A DNA stretch of 64,000 nt from Cupriavidus yeoncheonensis (GTDB lineage Bacteria; Pseudomonadota; Gammaproteobacteria; Burkholderiales; Burkholderiaceae). The stretch is from the NCBI RefSeq assembly GCF_905397275.1, contig NZ_CAJPUY010000017.1, forward strand, positions 101,249 through 165,248, written 5' to 3'. Positions 1-9,051 of this stretch are shown here, piece by piece (the first letter of the stretch is position 1; every line of letters starts with the position of its first letter). Below the pieces are notes generated by a model, which was not told the DNA's origin, made no database searches, and was given only the letters and a program-made list of their open reading frames with translations. The translations under genes and the position numbers were made by a program.

Positions 1-17
1 GGCCGGACAACCCGGCC
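1..17. terminator. Hairpin at window edge
   Basis: A 6-bp perfect inverted repeat (GGCCGG / CCGGCC, 5-base loop) lies at the very start of the window, 7 bases before the first ATG. It may be the terminator stem of a gene outside the window. No T-run follows, so the role is uncertain. Confidence 0.3.
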
Positions 18-24
18 TCTCTAC

Positions 25-825
25 ATGCCTGTGCAAACCATGAGTCCTTTCCTCGATATCCAACGCGAAGGCGCCATCGCCGTCGTCACCATGAACCGTC
101 CGGAGACGCGCAATGCCCTCTCGGACAACGACGCCGTCGAGGCGCTGGTGGCGATGTGCGAAGCGGTCAACCGCGACCACTCCGTGCGCGTGGTCGTGCT
201 GACTGGCGCCGGCCCCGCCTTTTCATCCGGTGGCAACCTCAAGAGCCTGCGCACCACCTTCGGGCGCGAGTCGGGCGAGCCGGTCATGGCCCGCTACGCC
301 TACCGCGACGGCATCCAGCGGCTGCCGCTGGCGCTGTCGAACCTGGAAGTGCCGGTGATCGCCGCCGTCAACGGCCCGGCGCTCGGCGCGGGCAACGACC
401 TCGTCTGCACGTGCGACATCCGCATCGCGTCGGAGCAGGCGATCTTCGCCGCCACCTTCGTCAAGCTGGGCCTGATCCCGGGCGACGGCGGCGCGTGGCT
501 GCTGCCGCGTGCCGTGGGCATGTCACGCGCAGCGGAGTTGTGCTTTACCGGCGACACCATCGACGCCGCGCAGGCGCTCGAATGGGGCCTCGTGTCCCGC
601 GTGGTGCCGCCCGAAGCGCTGATGCCCACGGCGATGGAGCTGGCGCAGCGCATCGCGGCCAATCCCGGCCACGCGCTGCGCATGGCGAAGCGGCTGCTGA
701 AGGAAGGCCAGCACGCCCGGCTCGACACCATCCTCGAAATGTCGGCCGGCTTCCAGGCGCTCGCCCACCACACCGCCGACCACGAGGCCGCGCTCGACAG
801 CTACATGGCGAAGCTCAAGCGCTAA
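25..825 (+). CDS. Enoyl-CoA hydratase/isomerase (crotonase) family protein
   Basis: Crotonase-fold protein of 266 aa, expected to hydrate or isomerise an enoyl-CoA in the cytoplasm. The oxyanion-hole segments are visible: SSGGNL near residue 68 and NGPALGAGNDL near 117, followed by LGLIPGDGGAWLLPR near 148. The two glutamates of classical hydratases are absent: the first is replaced by Asp in GNDL and the second by Phe, with an Asp in the PGDGG loop instead, as in PaaG-like isomerases. Isomerase activity is therefore as likely as hydratase. The ATG at 25 has no clear ribosome site; an in-frame ATG at 40 is equally possible. An SDR gene follows 11 bases downstream, probably co-transcribed. Confidence 0.85.
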   Translation: MPVQTMSPFLDIQREGAIAVVTMNRPETRNALSDNDAVEALVAMCEAVNRDHSVRVVVLTGAGPAFSSGGNLKSLRTTFGRESGEPVMARYAYRDGIQRLPLALSNLEVPVIAAVNGPALGAGNDLVCTCDIRIASEQAIFAATFVKLGLIPGDGGAWLLPRAVGMSRAAELCFTGDTIDAAQALEWGLVSRVVPPEALMPTAMELAQRIAANPGHALRMAKRLLKEGQHARLDTILEMSAGFQALAHHTADHEAALDSYMAKLKR

Positions 826-836
826 GGGGACAGGCC

Positions 837-1592
837 ATGGACATCCGCGACAACATCTTCCTCATCACGGGCGGCGCCTCGGGCCTCGGTGAAGCCACCG
901 CCCGCCTGCTGGCCGCGGCCGGCGGCACGGTCGTCATTGCCGACATCAACCCCGCCGGCGAGGCGCTGGCCGCCGAACTGGGCGGCCGCTTCGTGCGCTG
1001 CGACGTGAGCAGCGAGGCCGACGGCCGCGCCGCCGTGGAGGCGGCCACCGCCCTCGGGCGGCTGGCCGGCCTCGTCAACTGCGCCGGCGTCGCGCCCGCC
1101 TGCAAGACCGTCGGCAAGGACGGGCCCCATCCGCTCGATGCCTTCGAGCGCACCGTCCGCATCAACCTCATCGGCACGTTCAACATGGTTCGCCTCGCGG
1201 CTGCCGCCATGGTCGGCAACACGCCCGACGCGGGCGGCGAGCGCGGCGTCATCGTCAACACGGCCTCGGTGGCCGCCTTCGAGGGCCAGATCGGGCAGGC
1301 GGCGTATGCGGCGTCGAAGGGCGGCGTGGCGGCGATGACCCTGGCCGTCGCCCGCGACCTGGCGCGCGACGGCGTGCGCTGCGTGACCATCGCACCGGGC
1401 CTGTTCGAGACGCCGATGCTGCTGGGCCTGCCCGAAACAGTGCGCGATGCGCTCGGCCGGATGGTGCCCTTCCCCTCGCGCCTGGGGCGGCCCGCCGAGT
1501 ACGCGAAGCTGGTGGAAGCGGTGATCGGGAACAGCATGCTGAACGGCGAGGTCATCCGGCTGGACGGAGCGATCCGGATGCAGCCGAAGTAA
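837..1592 (+). CDS. SDR family 3-hydroxyacyl-CoA dehydrogenase (HSD10-like)
   Basis: Classical short-chain dehydrogenase of 251 aa. It has the NAD-binding TGGASGLGEA near residue 10, the NCAGVAP segment near 81, and the YAASK catalytic Tyr-Lys pair near 159. The overall pattern, including a long insert before the catalytic serine and the PGLFETPML segment, resembles type-2 3-hydroxyacyl-CoA dehydrogenases (HSD17B10 type), which oxidise 3-hydroxyacyl-CoA or 3-hydroxy-2-methylacyl-CoA. It sits directly behind the crotonase gene, so hydration and oxidation steps are plausibly paired. The ATG at 837 is preceded by GGGGACAGGCC. Confidence 0.85.
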   Translation: MDIRDNIFLITGGASGLGEATARLLAAAGGTVVIADINPAGEALAAELGGRFVRCDVSSEADGRAAVEAATALGRLAGLVNCAGVAPACKTVGKDGPHPLDAFERTVRINLIGTFNMVRLAAAAMVGNTPDAGGERGVIVNTASVAAFEGQIGQAAYAASKGGVAAMTLAVARDLARDGVRCVTIAPGLFETPMLLGLPETVRDALGRMVPFPSRLGRPAEYAKLVEAVIGNSMLNGEVIRLDGAIRMQPK

Positions 1593-1622
1593 TCGCGAAG
1601 TCATCGTTGAGCTGTGGACTCA

Positions 1623-1647
1623 CCCCTCTCCATGAACGGGAGAGGGG
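1623..1647. terminator. Hairpin between convergent genes
   Basis: A perfect 9-bp inverted repeat (CCCCTCTCC / GGAGAGGGG, 7-base loop) lies in the short gap between the plus-strand SDR gene and the minus-strand Bug gene. Its position suggests a bidirectional terminator, but there is no T-run on either side. Confidence 0.5.
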
Positions 1648-1662
1648 GGCCGCAATCCTCCT

Positions 1663-2673
1663 TCAATCCACCGTCGCGCCCGAGCGCTCGATCGTCCCCT
1701 TCCACCGCACCCGCTCCGACTGCACATAGGCGCCGAACTGCGCGCTGTCGAGCCGCAGCGGCATGCCGCCGATCCGCTCCAGCGCCTGCACGCTGACCGG
1801 CTCGTGCAGCATGGCCGCCACGTTCTTCTCCCACAGCTTCACCACCGCAGGCGGCGTACGCGCCGGGAAAAACAGGCCAATCCAGGCCGTGGACTGCGCC
1901 GTCGGATAGCCCGCCTCGGCAATCGTCGGGACCTGCGGCAGTTGCGGCAGGCGCGTCGCGCCCATCACGGCCAGCGCCCGCAGCTTGCCGCCCTGCACCT
2001 GCGCAAGCGTCGAGGCCGGATAGTCGAATGTCAGGTCCACCTGTCCGCCGAGCAGGTCGGTGATCGCCGGGGCGCTGCCCTTGTAAGGGACGTGGACAAA
2101 CTTCACGCCGGCTTCCGACTGGAACAGTTCCGCCGCCAGATGCGTCGCCGTGCCATTGCCGGCCGACGCCACCGCCAGCTTGCCGGGATGCCCCTTGGCG
2201 TATGCCACCAGTTCCTTCACCGACTGGAACGGCGCCGAACGGTTCACCACCAGCAGGTTGGGCGAAGACATCAGCGCGTGCACCGGCACGAAATCGCGCG
2301 CCGGGTCGAAGCGCAGCCCCTTGTACAGGTACTGGTTGGTCGCCATGGTGCCCTGCGTGCCGAGCAGCAGCGTGTAGCCGTCCGGCTCCGCGCGCGCCGC
2401 CACTTCCGTCGCCAGGTTGCCACCCGCGCCGGGGCGGTTCTCCACCACCACGCGAATGCCGTAACGCGTGCTCATCTGGTTGGCCACCAGCCGGCCCAAC
2501 TGGTCGGTGATGCCGCCGGGCGGCCCCGGCACGATCAGCGTGACCGGCTTCGCCGGATAACTGCCGTCGGCGGCCACCGCCTGTGCCAGGCCGCCCAGGC
2601 CACCCAGGCCCAGCACGGCCACCGCCCCGCATGCCAGTACCTGCCTGAGGGCCTGGCGCTTCGTTTCCTGCAT
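1663..2673 (-). CDS. Bug family (TctC-type) periplasmic substrate-binding protein
   Basis: Extracytoplasmic solute receptor of 336 aa. A Sec signal peptide ending near AQAVA is followed by YPAKPVTLIVPGPPGG, the family hallmark that lines the carboxylate-binding pocket, then the VVENRPGAGGN and VPYKGSAPAITDL blocks. Bug proteins bind small carboxylates or related organic anions; most are orphans without TctAB partners, and none is visible here. The start is supported by CAGGAGA 6 bases upstream. It is transcribed divergently from the IclR gene, which probably controls it together with the acyl-CoA operon, so the ligand may be the pathway substrate. The ligand cannot be read from the sequence. 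Confidence 0.9.
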   Translation of the reverse strand: MQETKRQALRQVLACGAVAVLGLGGLGGLAQAVAADGSYPAKPVTLIVPGPPGGITDQLGRLVANQMSTRYGIRVVVENRPGAGGNLATEVAARAEPDGYTLLLGTQGTMATNQYLYKGLRFDPARDFVPVHALMSSPNLLVVNRSAPFQSVKELVAYAKGHPGKLAVASAGNGTATHLAAELFQSEAGVKFVHVPYKGSAPAITDLLGGQVDLTFDYPASTLAQVQGGKLRALAVMGATRLPQLPQVPTIAEAGYPTAQSTAWIGLFFPARTPPAVVKLWEKNVAAMLHEPVSVQALERIGGMPLRLDSAQFGAYVQSERVRWKGTIERSGATVD

Positions 2674-2895
2674 CTGCGTCTCCTGTCGTTTTTCGAAGTG
2701 GTTGCCCCGTCAGGGCATGGTTTGAGCGGACTCGCATGTGTACCTGACGCCGCATGTACCCTGCGAGACCACCCGGCAATCTTTACGATCAATCGAATTC
2801 TAGTCCTAAATATCGAAATTGGTTGCGCTGTTTTGCGAAACCTCGTATTGTTTTCCCATATCTCGTACAAACACATCGATTTCCCGGAGCCTGAA

Positions 2896-3636
2896 TTGCC
2901 CACGCTGATCCCCGCCGCCAGCCGCACCATGGCCGTGTTCGAAGTCTTCGCCCGGGAGCAGCGCGACCTGTCGAACTCCGACGTGGCGCGGCTGCTTTCG
3001 CTCGCGGACAGCAGTTGCTCCGACCTGCTGCACACCCTGCATTCGCTCGGCTACCTGATGCGCACCTCGCGCACCCGCCGCTTCTATCCGACGGGGCGCC
3101 TGCTGGAGACCGCGCGCCGTATCGCTCAGAGCGATCCGCTGACCGCGCTGGCGCAGGAAGCCGTCGACCAGCTTGCCGAGCGCACCAACGAAAGCGCCTT
3201 CTTCGGCGTGCTGGAGCCGATGGCCGTCAAGGTGGCCGCCGCCGCCGCGAGCCGGCTGCCGCTGCGCTACATCCTCGACGTCGGCGAGCGCGTGGCCTTG
3301 CACGCGTCGGCGCTGGGCAAGTCGATGCTTGGCCTGCTGCCCGAGGACGAGGCCCGCGCCCGCCTCGACGCCATCCGTCGCCCCGCCGTCACCCCGCACA
3401 CCGTGGTCGACGTGGACCGCCTGCTGTATCAGCTCCAGCGCGGCCGCCAGCTTGGCTGGTACGAGGCCCACGACGAAGGCACGCCCGGCGTGACGGCGCT
3501 GGCCGTCTCGCTGTGGATGGGCGGACAACCGGTTGGCCTCTCGCTGGCCGGGCCGGTCGACCGCATCGAGAAAAACCGCGAAACCTATCTGTCCGCGCTG
3601 CGCGAAGTCAGCGAGGCGCTGCAGGCCGACAACTGA
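2896..3636 (+). CDS. IclR family transcriptional regulator
   Basis: Regulator of 246 aa with an N-terminal winged helix (SNSDVARLL...LHTLHSLGYL, about residues 25-65) and a C-terminal IclR effector domain (LHASALGKSML, then VTALAVSLWMG and a GLSLAGPVDRIE end). I chose the TTG at 2896 because CCGGAG lies 7 bases upstream and it gives the usual family length; the first in-frame ATG (2929) would cut into helix 1. It lies between a divergent Bug gene and a downstream acyl-CoA catabolic operon, the likely regulon. The effector is unknown but would be expected to be a pathway acid or its CoA ester. Confidence 0.85.
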   Translation: MPTLIPAASRTMAVFEVFAREQRDLSNSDVARLLSLADSSCSDLLHTLHSLGYLMRTSRTRRFYPTGRLLETARRIAQSDPLTALAQEAVDQLAERTNESAFFGVLEPMAVKVAAAAASRLPLRYILDVGERVALHASALGKSMLGLLPEDEARARLDAIRRPAVTPHTVVDVDRLLYQLQRGRQLGWYEAHDEGTPGVTALAVSLWMGGQPVGLSLAGPVDRIEKNRETYLSALREVSEALQADN

Positions 3637-3694
3637 CCCACCCCATCTGGCAATCACGCAACACACAACGCAACACGCAACAACTGGAGAAGAC

Positions 3695-4444
3695 ATGGAT
3701 CTTGGATTGAACGATCGCGTGGCGATCATCACCGGCTCGGCGCGCGGCATCGGCGCCGAGACCGCGCGCATGCTGGCGAAGGAAGGCGCCTCCGTAGTGG
3801 TGACCGACCTCGACCTCGACGCCGCCACCGACAACGCCCGCACCATCGAGGCCGCCGGCGGCAAGGCCATTGCCGTGGCCTGCGACGTGCGCAAGGAAGA
3901 ACAGGTCAGGCAACTTGCCGGCGCTGCGCTGGAAGCCTACGGCCGCATCGACGTGCTGGTGAACAACGCCGGGCTGGTCAAGGACCGCACCATCCTCAAG
4001 ATGGAAGAAGCCGACTGGGACCTCGTGCTCGACGTCACCCTGAAGGGCGCCTTCCACTGCTGCCGCGCCGTGCTGCCCGCCATGCACGAACGCGGCTGGG
4101 GCCGCATCATCAACATCAGCTCGCGCGCGCTGTTCGGCAATCCCGGCCAGGCCAACTACTCGACCGCCAAGGCCGGGATCATCGGCCTGACCCGCGCGCT
4201 GTCGCTGGAGCAGGCGCGCAAGGGCGTGACGGTCAACGCCATCGCCCCGGGCTATATCGAGACCGAGTACATCAAGAGCCTGCCCAACTACGAGACCATC
4301 CTCGCCAACGTGATGGCGAAGAACGCGGTCACCTTCCCGGGCCAGACCAGCGATATCGCCGGCGCCGTGTGCTTCATGGCGTCGGAACACGCCCGCTACA
4401 TCACGGGTACCACCCTGTTCGTGACCGGAGGCCGCTATGGTTGA
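3695..4444 (+). CDS. SDR family oxidoreductase (FabG-like)
   Basis: Short-chain dehydrogenase of 249 aa with the TGSARGIGAETA dinucleotide loop (residues 12-23), the NNAGLVKD motif, catalytic Ser in NISSRA, YSTAK, and PGYIETEY after it. This is the FabG/3-oxoacyl reductase-like subgroup; in a catabolic setting it would oxidise a 3-hydroxyacyl-CoA. GGAGA lies 4 bases before the ATG. The gene is the first of a tight operon: its stop overlaps the start of the acyl-CoA dehydrogenase gene. Confidence 0.85.
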   Translation: MDLGLNDRVAIITGSARGIGAETARMLAKEGASVVVTDLDLDAATDNARTIEAAGGKAIAVACDVRKEEQVRQLAGAALEAYGRIDVLVNNAGLVKDRTILKMEEADWDLVLDVTLKGAFHCCRAVLPAMHERGWGRIINISSRALFGNPGQANYSTAKAGIIGLTRALSLEQARKGVTVNAIAPGYIETEYIKSLPNYETILANVMAKNAVTFPGQTSDIAGAVCFMASEHARYITGTTLFVTGGRYG

Positions 4445-5600
4445 TCCGATGGTTGACGTTGACGGCCTCGACGGCGGCCAGCAACTGCTGCGCGACAACA
4501 TCCGCCGCTACCTCAAGGAGAACATCGCACCGCTCATCCCGCAGGCGGAGCGCGACAAGAAGTTCCCGCACGAGGCCATGACCGGCCTGACCGACTTCGG
4601 CTACTTCGGCGGCATCCTGCCGGAAGCCGACGGCGGCCTGGGCCTGGACTACCTGACCTGGGCCGTGATGATGGAGGAAGCCGGCTACTGCTGGCTGTCG
4701 CTGCGCATCCTGCTCAACGGGCTGAATATCGTCTCCGGCATCATCAACGCCTACGGCACCGAGGAGCAGAAGGAGCGCTTTGTCCGCCCCCTGCTGCGCA
4801 ACGAGCGCAAGCCGTTCGTGTCGATCTCCGAGCCGGACGTGGGCTCGAACGTGGCCGAGGTGAAGACCCGCGCCGACAAGCGCGGCGACCGCTACGTCCT
4901 GAACGGCAGCAAGCTGTGGGTGACCAACGGCATGTTCGCCGACTTCGGCATCGTGGTCGCCCGCACCTACAGCGAGACCTGCAATGGCGAGCTGTCGCTG
5001 TTCCTGGTCGAGCGCGACGTGACGAAGTACGACGCCACGCCGGTCGACGTGATGTTCACCCGCAGCACCGGCACGGCCGCCTTCACCTTCGAGAACGCCG
5101 AGATCCCGGCCGCCAACCTGATCGGCACCGAAGGCCTGGGCCTGCGCCAGATCCTGATCGGCCTGAACTTCGGCCGCCTGAACGTGGCGATGGGCGCCGT
5201 GGGCGCGGCGCAGTGCGCGCTCGATCTCAGCGTCGACTATGCGCTGCAGCGCAAGCAGTTCGGCCGCCAGATCGGCTCGTTCCAGCTCGTGCAGAAGCAC
5301 ATCGTCGACATGACGATGCGCGTGCAGGCCTCGCGCTCGCTCGGCTACCGCGCCGCCCGTTCGATGCAGAACGGCACCTCGCGCACCGAGTGCTCGATCG
5401 CCAAGCTGTACGCGACCGAGGCCGCCTTCGAGGTTGCCAACCTCGCCCTGCAGGTGCACGGCGGCATCGGCTACGCCACCGACTACCCCATCGAACGGAT
5501 CTTCCGCGACACCCGCGGCGGGATGATCCCCGAGGGCACCACCGAAATCCAGACGCTGATCATCGGCCGCGAAATCCTCGGCATCAGCGCACTGACCTGA
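4437..5600 (+). CDS. Acyl-CoA dehydrogenase
   Basis: FAD-dependent acyl-CoA dehydrogenase of 387 aa. Visible are the SISEPDVGSNVAEVKTRA flavin/substrate segment, KLWVTNG, the RKQFGRQIGSFQ block, QVHGGIGYATDYPIERIFRD, and the catalytic-base motif PEGTTEIQ with Glu366. The start at 4437 overlaps the preceding SDR stop by 8 bases; an alternative ATG lies at 4449. It would introduce the double bond that the following MaoC protein hydrates. Electrons would go to ETF. Chain-length or branching specificity cannot be told from the sequence. Confidence 0.9.
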   Translation: MVDPMVDVDGLDGGQQLLRDNIRRYLKENIAPLIPQAERDKKFPHEAMTGLTDFGYFGGILPEADGGLGLDYLTWAVMMEEAGYCWLSLRILLNGLNIVSGIINAYGTEEQKERFVRPLLRNERKPFVSISEPDVGSNVAEVKTRADKRGDRYVLNGSKLWVTNGMFADFGIVVARTYSETCNGELSLFLVERDVTKYDATPVDVMFTRSTGTAAFTFENAEIPAANLIGTEGLGLRQILIGLNFGRLNVAMGAVGAAQCALDLSVDYALQRKQFGRQIGSFQLVQKHIVDMTMRVQASRSLGYRAARSMQNGTSRTECSIAKLYATEAAFEVANLALQVHGGIGYATDYPIERIFRDTRGGMIPEGTTEIQTLIIGREILGISALT

Positions 5601-5624
5601 CACAGTAATCCGGAGACACACACG

Positions 5625-6125
5625 ATGACCCAACCCGCCATCCTCGACCAGATCGCCCAGACCACCCTCTACTGGGAAGACCTGACGCCGGGCATGACCT
5701 ACAGCACCTCGTCGCGCACCATCACCGAGGCCGACGTGGCCGCCTTTGCCGCCCTGACCGGCGACTTCAACAAGGTCCATGTGGACGCCGAGTACGCCAA
5801 GGGCACCATCTTCGGCCAGCGCATCGCCCACGGCATGCTGGTCGCCGCGTTCATGGCCGGCCTGACCTCGCGCTCGATCCCGAACCAGTTCTTCGAAGGC
5901 TCGCTGTTCAGCGTGCTGGAAAACCGCCTGAAGTTCCCGAAGCCGACCTTCATCGGCGACACCATCCGCGTGGACATCGAGGTGACCGAGCAGAAGCCGA
6001 CCAGCCGTCCGGACCGCGGCATCGTCAGCTTCCTGCGCAAGGCCGTGAACCAGCGCGGCGAAGTCGTCGCCGAGATGGCCGCCACCTGCCTGTTCAAGCG
6101 CCGCACGCAGGGAGAAGCGCAATGA
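5625..6125 (+). CDS. MaoC family hydratase (hot-dog fold)
   Basis: Protein of 166 aa with the R-hydratase signature GDFNKVHVD; the presumed catalytic pair is Asp47 and His52. RIAHGML follows, as in PhaJ/MaoC-like (R)-enoyl-CoA hydratases. Because this hydratase yields the (R)-hydroxyacyl-CoA, it would pair with the FabG-like SDR of the same operon rather than with an L-3-hydroxyacyl dehydrogenase. CCGGAGACAC precedes the ATG. The last bases overlap the start of the CoA-ligase gene (ATGA), indicating translational coupling. Confidence 0.88.
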   Translation: MTQPAILDQIAQTTLYWEDLTPGMTYSTSSRTITEADVAAFAALTGDFNKVHVDAEYAKGTIFGQRIAHGMLVAAFMAGLTSRSIPNQFFEGSLFSVLENRLKFPKPTFIGDTIRVDIEVTEQKPTSRPDRGIVSFLRKAVNQRGEVVAEMAATCLFKRRTQGEAQ

Positions 6126-8287
6126 CCGCCAGACCAGACGCCAACGGCCTCTGGTTCAGCGACCTCACCCGCCTGGTCGAGCCGCGCTCGATCGTGCTGG
6201 TGGGCGCTTCCGAGAAGCCCGACAGCATCGGCGCCCGCACCTTCGAGAACCTGACGGTCTATTCGCAGTTCCAGGGCGACCTGTACCTCGTCAACCCCGG
6301 CCGCAAGGAAATCCACGGCCGCCCGTGCTACCCCTCGGTGCGCGACCTTGGCGCCGTGCCCGACCTTGCCATCCTTGCCGTGCGTGCCGACATGGTGCTC
6401 GACTCGCTGCGCGAATGCGGCGAGTGCGGCGTGAAGTTCGCGATCGTCTTCACCTCGGGCTTCGGCGAGACCGGTGACGAAGGCCGCGCCGTCGAGGCAG
6501 AGATGCGCGCGATCGTCGCCAATACCGGCATGCGCATCTACGGCCCGAATTGTCCCGGCCTGAACAATATGAACGCGCGCCTGGGCATGACGTTCTCGCC
6601 CGCCTGGCGCATCGACCACGCCAGGCCGGGCCCCATCGGCGTGGCCACGCAGGGCGGCGGCCTGGGCCGCTCGTTCATCCAGTCGATGGACCGTGGCGTC
6701 GGCATCGGCCTGTGGTGCTCGGGCGGCAATGAAGCCGACCTGGAGGTCAGCGACTACATCCACTACATGGCGGATGCGCCCGACATCAAGGTCATCGTCA
6801 CCACGCTCGAAGGCGTGCGCAACGGCCCGCGCTTCATGGCCGCTGCGCTGCACGCCGCGCGCCGGGGCAAGCCCATCGTGGCGCTGAAGGTCGGCAAGTC
6901 GGAAATCGGCGCCAAGGCCGCCGCCTCGCACACCGCCGCCATCGCCGGCGTCGCCGAGATCAACAGTGCGGTGTTCCGCCAGCTCGGCATCATCGAGGTG
7001 GACGACATCGACGAGCTGATCGACGTGGCCTCGCTGCTGTCGCGCGCCACGCCGACCGGCAAGGAGCAGCTTGCCGTCTACAGCTTCTCGGGCGGCACGG
7101 CGGCGCTGTGCACCGACATGGTCGGCATCGCCGGCCTGACGCTGTCGAAGTTCGCGCCCGAGACGCTTGAGGCCCTGTCCCGTGCCCTGCCCGGCTACGC
7201 CGCGTTCGACAACCCGGTGGACGTGACCGCCGAGGTGCTGGTCAACGCCGAGGTCGGCTACGCCGCGCTCAAGGCCACGGCCAGCGACCCGAATACCGAT
7301 CTCGTGCTGGTGCCCATCCCCGTCGAGTACGGCAAGACCAGCGCCATGCTGGCCGACAGCATGGTTCGCGTGCAGTCAGAGGACAGCACCCCCATCGTGC
7401 CGGTCTGGATGAGCGACCGCACCGGCGAAGGCCACCGCAAGATGATCGAGGGCGGCCTGATGCCCATGCGCGCGGTCGGCAACACGGTGCTGGCCGTCAA
7501 GCGGTTCATCGAATACGGCAAGTGGCGGGCGCAGTTCAACCCCGACTGGCGTCCGCTGGCCGAGGCCGCCCCGCGCAAGGCCGAGGGCGACAGTACGGCC
7601 CTGTCGGAAGCCGGCGGCAAGACGCTGCTGGCAGGCGCCGGCGTGACCGTGCCGGGCGGCGTGGTCGCCACCTCGGCCGACGAGGCAGCGCGGGCCTTCC
7701 GCAATGTGGCGGCACAAGGCACCGGCAAGGTGGTCATGAAGATCGTCAGCGCGGCCATCACGCACAAGACCGATATCGGCGGCGTGCGCCTGGGCATCGC
7801 GTCCGAAGACGCTGCCCGCGCGGCGTTCGAGGAAATCCACGCCAACGGTTGCAAGGCCGCGCCGGCGGACCGCATCGAGGGCGTGCTGGTCGAGCCGATG
7901 CTGCCGTCGCCGTTCGTGGAGGCCGTGGTCGGCATCCACCGCGACGAGGTGTTCGGCCACGTCTGCACCTTCGGGCTCGGCGGCGTCGCCATCGAGCTGT
8001 TCAAGGACGTCAGCCGCCGCCTGCTGCCGCTCACGCCGCAATCGGCGCGGGCGATGATCGCCGAGACGCGCTGCCACGAACTGCTGAAGGGCCATCGCGG
8101 CCAGGCGGCGTTCGACATCGAGGCCCTGGCGGACACGCTGGTCAAGCTGTCGGACTTCGTGGCCAGGCACGCCGACCGCATCGACGAACTCGAAATCAAC
8201 CCCCTCGCGGTGCGTCCGCAGGGCCAGGGCGTAGTGGCGCTGGACGCCGTCATCGCCTTCCGTGGCACGGAGCCTTCCCAATGGTAA
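6122..8287 (+). CDS. ADP-forming acyl-CoA synthetase (CoA ligase, fused alpha and beta)
   Basis: Fused NDP-forming acyl-CoA synthetase of 721 aa. Order of domains: CoA-binding Rossmann domain (IVLVGASEKPDS from residue 25), succinyl-CoA-ligase-like domain with GPNCPGLNN (141) and the phospho-histidine segment ASHTAAIAG (His270), then an ATP-grasp domain from about residue 490 (KVVMKIVSAAITHKTDIGG, EINPLAVRP). Such enzymes interconvert an acid plus CoA and ATP with acyl-CoA, ADP and phosphate. It overlaps the MaoC gene by 4 bases and the citryl-CoA lyase homologue by 7, so the two enzymes are probably made in equal amounts. The pair is discussed as a finding. Confidence 0.9.
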   Translation: MTARPDANGLWFSDLTRLVEPRSIVLVGASEKPDSIGARTFENLTVYSQFQGDLYLVNPGRKEIHGRPCYPSVRDLGAVPDLAILAVRADMVLDSLRECGECGVKFAIVFTSGFGETGDEGRAVEAEMRAIVANTGMRIYGPNCPGLNNMNARLGMTFSPAWRIDHARPGPIGVATQGGGLGRSFIQSMDRGVGIGLWCSGGNEADLEVSDYIHYMADAPDIKVIVTTLEGVRNGPRFMAAALHAARRGKPIVALKVGKSEIGAKAAASHTAAIAGVAEINSAVFRQLGIIEVDDIDELIDVASLLSRATPTGKEQLAVYSFSGGTAALCTDMVGIAGLTLSKFAPETLEALSRALPGYAAFDNPVDVTAEVLVNAEVGYAALKATASDPNTDLVLVPIPVEYGKTSAMLADSMVRVQSEDSTPIVPVWMSDRTGEGHRKMIEGGLMPMRAVGNTVLAVKRFIEYGKWRAQFNPDWRPLAEAAPRKAEGDSTALSEAGGKTLLAGAGVTVPGGVVATSADEAARAFRNVAAQGTGKVVMKIVSAAITHKTDIGGVRLGIASEDAARAAFEEIHANGCKAAPADRIEGVLVEPMLPSPFVEAVVGIHRDEVFGHVCTFGLGGVAIELFKDVSRRLLPLTPQSARAMIAETRCHELLKGHRGQAAFDIEALADTLVKLSDFVARHADRIDELEINPLAVRPQGQGVVALDAVIAFRGTEPSQW

Positions 8288-9051
8288 AGACCGACATCGG
8301 CTATACGACGACCGACACCATCATGGTGCGCGGCAAGAACCTGTCCACCGAGATCATCGGCAAGTTCGACTTCGTCGACATGATCTTCTTCACCACGCTC
8401 TCGCGCATGCCCACGCCGCGCGAGAAGGTCATGGTCAACGCGCTGCTGGTGACCACCGCCGATCACGGCATCACCCCCAGCTCGCTGTCGGCCCGCCTGA
8501 CGTACATCGGCGCGCCGGAAGCCCTGCAAGGCGCGGTGGCGACCGGCCTGCTCGGCGCGGGCAGCGTGTTCCTCGGCCCGATGCAGAACGCGGCCGAGAT
8601 GCTGATCGAAGGCGCAAAGGAACTGCGCGACGATGCGACCGACGCCGAAGTCATGCAGGCCGCGCGCGAGGTGATCCGCCGCCACAAGGAGCGCCGCCAG
8701 CAGGTCTTCGGCGTGGGCCATCCCATCCACGTCGACGGCGACCCGCGCGTGCCCGCCCTGCGCGAGCTGTCGCGCGAGAACGGCTACTACAGCCTGCACT
8801 GGCGCCTGATGGAAGCCGTCTCGGAAGTGCTGATGACCGAGCACAACCGCAAGCTGCCGATGAACGTCGTCGGGGCCATCGGCGCCATCATCGCCGCGAT
8901 GGGCCTGGACCCGCTGATCGGGCGCGGCCTGGCGCTGGTGGGCCGTTCGGCCGGCCTGCTGGCCCACGTGCTGGAAGAGAAGAGCCAGCCGATGGCCCGC
9001 GAGGCGTGGGAACTCGTCCTGAAGGCCGACCCGCGCAACGTCCTGCCCTGA
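8281..9051 (+). CDS. Citryl-CoA lyase homologue (citrate synthase fold)
   Basis: Protein of 256 aa matching the citryl-CoA lyase module of ATP-citrate lyase: ADHG (His62), FGVGHPIHVDGDPR (His147/His150) and ALVGRSAGLLAHVLEE near the C-terminus. In ATP-citrate lyase the third catalytic residue is an Asp in an N-V-D-G stretch; here the matching segment reads NVVG, so the Asp is Val197. The gene overlaps the ADP-forming CoA ligase by 7 bases. Together they look like a split ATP-citrate-lyase-like couple (activation then retro-Claisen cleavage), but the missing Asp and the acyl-CoA operon argue for a substrate other than citrate. Assignment to the family is firm, the reaction is inference. Confidence 0.8.
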   Translation: MVKTDIGYTTTDTIMVRGKNLSTEIIGKFDFVDMIFFTTLSRMPTPREKVMVNALLVTTADHGITPSSLSARLTYIGAPEALQGAVATGLLGAGSVFLGPMQNAAEMLIEGAKELRDDATDAEVMQAAREVIRRHKERRQQVFGVGHPIHVDGDPRVPALRELSRENGYYSLHWRLMEAVSEVLMTEHNRKLPMNVVGAIGAIIAAMGLDPLIGRGLALVGRSAGLLAHVLEEKSQPMAREAWELVLKADPRNVLP

